From an uncultured Clostridia bacterium (GTDB lineage Bacteria > Bacillota > Clostridia > TANB77 > CAG-508), in contig CAKPJR010000028.1 of assembly GCA_934162925.1 (NCBI GenBank), positions 1 to 11,358 on the forward strand: a DNA stretch of 11,358 nt, in the 5' to 3' direction. The position numbers were made by a program, and so were the translations under genes. Below are positions 7,778 to 11,358 of the stretch, piece by piece (the first letter of the stretch is position 1; every line of letters begins with the position of its first letter). The notes beneath the pieces are model-generated. The model searched no databases and was not told where the DNA came from. It was given only the letters and a program-made list of their open reading frames with translations.

Positions 7778-8597
7778 TTAATCTAATGTAATTCCAACAT
7801 TTTCTACTTTAAAAGTAGCTTCTACCCATTCAGGATCATATATTATTGTTTTATTTTCATCAGTTTCTGAATTGTTTGAAGTATTATTAGTAGTATTAGT
7901 ATTATTTTTACTATTTTCTGTGTTATTTGTTGTATTAGCATTTGCTGTATTAGTCTGATTTGTTGAATTTGATAAGCCTGAGCTTACTATTTCTGTAACT
8001 TTTTTAAATGGACTTATTTTTTCAGTTGTTTTAGTTTTTGGATCTCCATTTAGTACAGTGGTTTTTGTTGTCGTAGTTGTATATGGTTGCACTGATAAAT
8101 TTTTCAATTCAAATTTTAGCTGCTCATCATTCTCAACATCATATAAGAAGTCTGTAATGCCAACATAACTTCCAACTAATGTAATTTGTAAGTCATATAC
8201 ATCTGCTGTTCCGCGTTGTTTTTAAATCTAGATTTAAAGATTTTACGTTTTCTTCTTTTCTATAGCTTCCTAATACAGTCCATAAATAATGAATTTTATA
8301 TGTTTTTATTTCAAATGCCCCGATATTTGTTTCACCTGTACTATATTTGACTTTACTTTCATATTCTTGTTTACTAGTTTTTAAATTTTCTATCGCCTTT
8401 TTCAACTCTTCTTCTTCGTTAGGATATGTTTGGCTATCAAGTTCATTAGCCTCTTTTATGTCTTCTTCTAGCTCTGAACTAGCCTCTTTTATGTCATTGA
8501 TGCTTTCTATTTTTATAAATTTAATTCCATGCCAAATCAAGAAATAACTTAAAATTAATAATAGCACAATTAAAATTGATATTAATATTTTTTTCAC
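7778..8597 (-). CDS. pilO: Type IV pilus alignment protein PilO-like, split by +1 frameshift at a CGG codon
   Basis: Inner-membrane protein that pairs with PilN to couple the cytoplasmic motor to the pilus. The upstream part has one N-terminal helix (4-22), a coiled coil (about 35-80), and a start of the PilO ferredoxin-like domain. Its zero frame meets CGG at 8211-8213 (codon 129) and stops five codons later. The +1 frame carries straight on with GTADVYDLQITLVGSY, then ITDFLYDVENDEQLKFELKN, the typical second half of the PilO fold. The joined product is 272 residues. Odd for the family is the C-terminal region, a low-complexity Asn/Thr/Ser linker followed by a last short conserved-looking segment (DPEWVEATFKVENVGITL). 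The start is GTG at 8597-8595, with GGAG six bases upstream; a nearby ATG is in another frame and hits a stop at once. The downstream part has no ribosome site or good start of its own, which favours one protein. Confidence 0.8.
8211..8213 (-). other. Putative +1 recoding site in pilO (in-frame CGG codon 129)
   Basis: Zero-frame codons read AAA ACA ACG CGG AAC AGC AGA TGT ATA TGA. Omitting one base of GCG gives ACA ACG GGA ACA GCA GAT GTA TAT, i.e. Thr-Thr-Gly-Thr-Ala-Asp-Val-Tyr, leading into the PilO domain. The glycine codon GGA directly follows the skipped base, as in the pilT site. Confidence 0.6.
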
Positions 8598-8630
8598 ATT
8601 AATCTCCTTTTATATATAATAAGCTCTTAA

Positions 8631-10280
8631 TTAATATGGTAAGTTGCCTTGTATTGTAATTTTTATAAATTCGTCTTTCTTCACTCCTGAGCTAGATGTT
8701 ACATCTGTTAGAATTCCTTCATTTTTTATTTTAGCTATAAAATATCCCAGTTGCTCATATTGTTCTGATTGAGCTTCTATTTTTATAACTTTTCCAGATG
8801 TATTTTTTATTGATATAAGTTGAACCCCTTTAGGAATATTAAACATTACCTCTGTTAAAAAATTAGGCAAAGCATTCTTTCTTGCATAGCTTTGTGTAAG
8901 TTTTTCGTTTGCTTCATTTATTTTTTCTACTAATGAATTATACTGTTCCGTCCTAGACGTTACTAGCCTACTATTTTTTGTAATATTATCTATCTGGTTT
9001 TGAGTATAAGTAATATATTCTTGGACCTCATCATCTTTTTTATTTATTTGATGTATAATTATTTTTGAAAATATTGTATAAATAATTAGTACTGCCAATA
9101 ATAGCACTGCAGTTCTAATCATATATCTTTCAACTCTGTCTAATCCTTCTCCAAATTCCAAATTAAAACTATTTTTTATTCTATCTTTAATTCCAATGCC
9201 AGGTTCTTTACCTTCATTATTTTTTTTAGTAGTATTTACTTCAGCTTTTACTAAGCCAGAAAGTTGTTCTAATTTTCCATTTCTTTTAAAATTAATTTCT
9301 TTTTTTCCTACCCCTAATCCTTGAAGTGCTAAAGATATTGCTGAATTCACTTCTATATAATCTTTTATATTCAACTTAACATTAGTCTTTTTTATAAAAA
9401 ACGGTGTTAATATTTCACATTTTTTATCTGGAAAGTTTTCTTCAAAGTATAAATCTATGTTATTTATAACCGCTGCAAGCCCTGTTATATAAACATTATT
9501 TATTTCTATTTGATTTGCAGTTATTATATCTTTTATTTTTTCTATAATTTTATATAAGACTGGCATTATATCTTCCATATATTCATTTTCTTCTACTTGA
9601 AGATTTCTGCCTTGTGTAGTATATATAGTAGTATTTTTGCATATTTCATATGCTTTTGCATATGAATTTTCTTTTATAATAATGCTATCTAATATTTCTT
9701 TCATTCCATTTTCTATTATATCCACTCTTTGAATTTCGCCATTTACTATTGTAGTAACTGAAGTATTTTTTTCTATATTTACAATTATGCTATTTTTTTT
9801 ATCAGCAAAAGTAGATAAATTTGCAATACTTAGAGGTAATGGAACCACTTGATTAACCCTATATGCATCTAATAATTGTAGTCTTCTTACAATACTTGAT
9901 TTATCGACATACGCATATAAACCATTTATTTTATCTTTATCTTCAAGATTTGATGATAATAAGCTTCTATATTCCAAAGCTTTTCTATTTTTTCCTGTTT
10001 CATTGCAATATAAATCAAATTCTGTTGCAATCGCTGTGTTTAAATCCTTTTTACTAAGCAAACTAAATAATTGAGCATATGAATATTTTTCGTCTGATAA
10101 GTTGACTGAAATTGGTGTTTTATAGCTATATGTTTCATTTATTATTTGTTTTACTGCCTCATCTATATTGTCGAAAAATTTCATACCAAAAGACTCAATC
10201 CTGAAATTATCATGATCTTTAGAAAGTTTAGCATATTTAATTAAATTGTTTTCTAAATACAGTCCTAAACAACTTGGCAT
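8631..10280 (-). CDS. pilMN: Type IV pilus PilM-PilN fusion protein
   Basis: A 549-residue protein that joins the actin-like PilM and the membrane protein PilN in one chain, as in some other clostridial pilus clusters. Residues 1 to about 335 are PilM-like: the opening GLYLENNLIKYAKL strand pair, the second phosphate-type region VNIEKNTSVTTIVNG, and VYITGLAAVINN near 265. A charged linker (about 335-385) leads to one membrane helix (about 390-410), a periplasm-side coiled coil (415-465), then the compact PilN domain (LPNFLTEVMFNIPKGVQLISI, then a pair of strands to the end). In separate systems PilM binds the cytoplasmic tail of PilN, so fusion makes that contact permanent. The gene is the first in the operon; GAGGAG lies seven bases before its ATG. 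The frame is intact with no in-frame CGG, and pilO follows after 33 bases. Confidence 0.9.
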   Translation of the reverse strand: MPSCLGLYLENNLIKYAKLSKDHDNFRIESFGMKFFDNIDEAVKQIINETYSYKTPISVNLSDEKYSYAQLFSLLSKKDLNTAIATEFDLYCNETGKNRKALEYRSLLSSNLEDKDKINGLYAYVDKSSIVRRLQLLDAYRVNQVVPLPLSIANLSTFADKKNSIIVNIEKNTSVTTIVNGEIQRVDIIENGMKEILDSIIIKENSYAKAYEICKNTTIYTTQGRNLQVEENEYMEDIMPVLYKIIEKIKDIITANQIEINNVYITGLAAVINNIDLYFEENFPDKKCEILTPFFIKKTNVKLNIKDYIEVNSAISLALQGLGVGKKEINFKRNGKLEQLSGLVKAEVNTTKKNNEGKEPGIGIKDRIKNSFNLEFGEGLDRVERYMIRTAVLLLAVLIIYTIFSKIIIHQINKKDDEVQEYITYTQNQIDNITKNSRLVTSRTEQYNSLVEKINEANEKLTQSYARKNALPNFLTEVMFNIPKGVQLISIKNTSGKVIKIEAQSEQYEQLGYFIAKIKNEGILTDVTSSSGVKKDEFIKITIQGNLPY

Positions 10281-10404
10281 TATTTTCTCCTCTTATTATT
10301 TTCTTTTGCTTTATATTATAATTTACAATTAATATATATTGATACTTGAATTTTTTATACATTTTAGTATTTTTTTCAAGTTTATTTAATTTTTATTCAC
10401 AATT

Positions 10405-10432
10405 ATTTTATAGTATTTTACTGAAATGTCAA
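10405..10432 (-). promoter_or_regulatory. Predicted sigma-A promoter of the pil operon
   Basis: On the minus strand a consensus TTGACA (10432-10427) is followed after 16 bases by TAAAAT (10410-10405); an overlapping TATAAA could also serve as -10. Transcription would start near 10398, giving a leader of about 118 bases before the pilMN ATG. The leader is AT-rich and shows no riboswitch I can recognise. This is the only perfect -35 hexamer I found in the spacer. Confidence 0.55.
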
Positions 10433-10446
10433 TATTTTTATACTAT

Positions 10447-10479
10447 TTGTAACCCAATTGTAACATAATTGTAATATAT
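10447..10479. repeat. Three tandem 11-bp TTGTAA repeats in the divergent intergenic region
   Basis: Three copies in a row of an 11-base unit beginning TTGTAA: TTGTAACCCAA, TTGTAACATAA and TTGTAATATAT. The spacing equals one helical turn, so the same face of DNA is presented three times. They lie just upstream of the predicted pil -35 and about 100 bases before the dodecin start. They could be a regulator binding array controlling one or both directions. Otherwise the 283-base spacer 10281-10563 holds only the pil promoter and leader, plus a TATAAT at 10534-10539 (plus strand) without a good -35. Confidence 0.5.
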
Positions 10480-10533
10480 TTTTTAAAATTGTTTTTTTGC
10501 CCTTTTTTGTATATTTTTAATAGTTTTGGAAAT

Positions 10534-10539
10534 TATAAT
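10534..10539 (+). promoter_or_regulatory. Possible -10 box for the dodecin-spoVAC transcript
   Basis: A perfect TATAAT lies 36 bases before the dodecin ATG. The nearest -35-like sequence, TTGTAT at 10507-10512, is 21 bases away, too far for a standard promoter, and I see no clear sigma-G pattern, although spoVA genes are usually forespore-expressed. Confidence 0.25.
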
Positions 10540-10575
10540 TTTATCAAAACTTTTTATTAAATTATGGAGGTTTTT

Positions 10576-10788
10576 ATGACTGTAGAAAAACATTTAAAAT
10601 TAACAGGTATATCTAATGTCTCTTGGAAAGACGCTATAACAAAGACAATTGCAGAAGCATCTAAAAGCATTGACTATATTTCCTCTGTCACTGTGTTAGA
10701 GCAAAAAGCTAAAATAGATGGAAATAAAATTATAGAATATTATTCAACTATAGAGCTCACATTTAATGTTGATTCCTCTAGGGATTAA
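10576..10788 (+). CDS. Dodecin-like small flavin-binding protein
   Basis: A 70-residue protein with the dodecin pattern: a short strand (HLKLTGIS), the SWKDAI start of a single amphipathic helix (Ser-Trp-.-Asp-Ala), then two strands, the second containing the family's acidic-Gly-Lys-.-.-Glu-Tyr turn (DGNKIIEYY). Dodecins assemble into hollow 12-mers that store or buffer flavins such as FMN or riboflavin derivatives. The tryptophan that stacks on the flavin in archaeal dodecins is not evident, so ligand binding is unproven here. I chose the ATG at 10576, five bases after GGAGG (10566-10570). A longer frame from an ATG at 10564 would place its start inside that ribosome binding site. spoVAC follows after 17 bases, so the two are likely co-transcribed. 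Confidence 0.8.
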   Translation: MTVEKHLKLTGISNVSWKDAITKTIAEASKSIDYISSVTVLEQKAKIDGNKIIEYYSTIELTFNVDSSRD

Positions 10789-10805
10789 AGAAGGGAGGGA
10801 TTTTT

Positions 10806-11270
10806 TTGGAACCAATAAATACTCAAAAAGAATATCAAGAATATGTTAATAAGAAATCACCAAATTCTCCAATCTGGAAAAACTGTTTAAATAGTTTCTG
10901 GGTTGGTGGTTTAATTTGCAGTATTGGGCAAATAATAATGGAAATATGCAAATATAGAGGATTAGATAATGAGATAAGTGCAACTATAACATCTATAATT
11001 TTAATATTTCTAAGCGCATTTCTTACAGCACTTAACTTATTTAATAAAATTGGTAAATTTGCCGGTGCCGGTTCTCTTGTTCCTATTACAGGTTTTGCAA
11101 ATTCCATAGTATCACCTGCCATGGAATATAAATCAGAAGGATATGTTATGGGTGTAGGCGCTAAGATGTTTACAGTTGCTGGCCCCGTACTAGTTTATGG
11201 AATTTCTTCTTCTATATTAGTTGGAATTATTTATTTAATTTTCAACACTCAATCTATAACACTAGTATAA
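10806..11270 (+). CDS. spoVAC: Stage V sporulation protein AC (SpoVAC), TTG start
   Basis: A 154-residue membrane protein of the SpoVAC family, a subunit of the spore inner-membrane channel that imports dipicolinic acid during sporulation and releases it in germination. Visible: the N-terminal soluble part with YQEYVNKKSPNSPIWKN, hydrophobic helices at about 30-48 (WVGGLICSIGQIIME), 58-80 and 118-150, and the family hallmark GKFAGAGSLVPITGFANSI (about 84-102) followed by SPAMEYKSEG. The start is TTG, chosen because GGGAGG (10793-10798) lies seven bases before it and no ATG is available near the N-terminus. Gene order usually is spoVAC-spoVAD-spoVAE; here a hairpin and repeat-like DNA follow within 50 bases, so no spoVAD is directly adjacent in the window. 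It marks the host as a spore former, or a descendant of one. Confidence 0.92.
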   Translation: MEPINTQKEYQEYVNKKSPNSPIWKNCLNSFWVGGLICSIGQIIMEICKYRGLDNEISATITSIILIFLSAFLTALNLFNKIGKFAGAGSLVPITGFANSIVSPAMEYKSEGYVMGVGAKMFTVAGPVLVYGISSSILVGIIYLIFNTQSITLV

Positions 11271-11283
11271 GTAAATTTTATTA

Positions 11284-11311
11284 AATAAAACAAATTGGAA
11301 TTTGTTTTATT
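11284..11311 (+). terminator. Hairpin downstream of spoVAC
   Basis: A perfect 13-bp inverted repeat, AATAAAACAAATT (11284-11296) and its complement (11299-11311), with only GG between, starts 13 bases after the spoVAC stop. The right arm is itself T-rich, but no T-tract follows, so it is a modest terminator at best. Confidence 0.5.
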
Positions 11312-11358
11312 GAGGTGAGAGGTGTGATGTGGGAGGTGTGATTTGTAGGGGCGTATTG
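11312..11358 (+). repeat. G/T-rich repeats and probable half of a palindromic intergenic repeat, cut by the window end
   Basis: After the hairpin the base composition changes abruptly to G-rich. GAGGTGTGAT occurs twice (11319-11328 and 11333-11342), with a related GAGGTGAG at 11312-11319. The last bases read TGTAGGGGCGTATTG (11344-11358), which resembles the left arm of palindromic intergenic repeats that I recall as common in clostridial genomes. The right arm would lie outside the window, so this is a guess from half an element. Confidence 0.4.

Noticed and set aside
1899..8213. Homopolymer slippage or sequencing error as the cause of the three breaks
   Set aside because: None of the sites is in a homopolymer; the extra base is a C or equivalent beside GG in all three. 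A systematic error cannot be ruled out without reads, but many similar AGGA and AGGT contexts in the window are in frame.
10281..10404. Riboswitch or RNA gene in the pilMN leader
   Set aside because: The leader of about 118 bases is almost pure A/T and shows no cyclic-di-GMP-type conserved core or stable G/C stems. No tRNA or rRNA was seen anywhere in the window.
10835..11122. 95-residue minus-strand frame inside spoVAC
   Set aside because: Antisense to the conserved SpoVAC region and without a ribosome binding site.
11312..11358. CRISPR array
   Set aside because: The GAGGTGTGAT copies are only 10 bases long and 4 bases apart, without spacers of regular size.

Overview
The window comes from a very AT-rich, spore-forming member of the Bacillota, most likely an uncultured class Clostridia lineage. 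The evidence is strong AGGAGG-type ribosome binding sites, AGA-dominated arginine codons, a SpoVAC homologue, and a Gram-positive style type IV pilus cluster with a fused pilM-pilN gene as seen in clostridia. The genus cannot be named from this sequence.

Layout. Nearly everything from 10280 down to 1091 lies on the minus strand and forms one type IV pilus operon. In transcription order it is pilMN (fusion), pilO, a small membrane protein, a tiny pilin, a PilD-like protein, a minor pilin, pilB, pilT and pilC. A sigma-A-like promoter sits at 10405-10432. Past pilC lies a small hairpin-rich repeat (1013-1088), then a ROK-family sugar kinase (965-63) closed by a strong terminator at 19-58. On the plus strand, facing away from the pilus operon, are a dodecin-like gene (10576-10788) and spoVAC (TTG start, 10806-11270). 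A hairpin and the beginning of what looks like another intergenic repeat end the window.

How the genes work together. PilB powers pilus extension and PilT retraction. PilC is the inner-membrane platform on which they act. PilMN and PilO form the alignment scaffold, and the two pilin-like proteins are the fibre subunits. The PilD-like protein should process them, but it appears to lack the peptidase aspartates.

Main observation. Three pilus genes (pilO, pilT, pilC) are each split into two frames by exactly one extra base. In all three the zero-frame codon at the break is CGG. In all three, skipping one base (or reading CGGN as four bases) restores the frame at a GGN glycine codon; in PilT and PilC this glycine is a family-conserved position. 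I searched by eye every CGG trinucleotide on the coding strands of all twelve genes, about 3,400 codons. In-frame CGG occurs only at these three sites, while roughly twenty other CGGs all straddle codon boundaries. This suggests that CGG is not an ordinary arginine codon in this organism but a +1 frameshift or quadruplet signal, perhaps an unassigned codon that is skipped. A run of sequencing errors or true pseudogenes remains possible, but the shared codon makes independent accidents unlikely.
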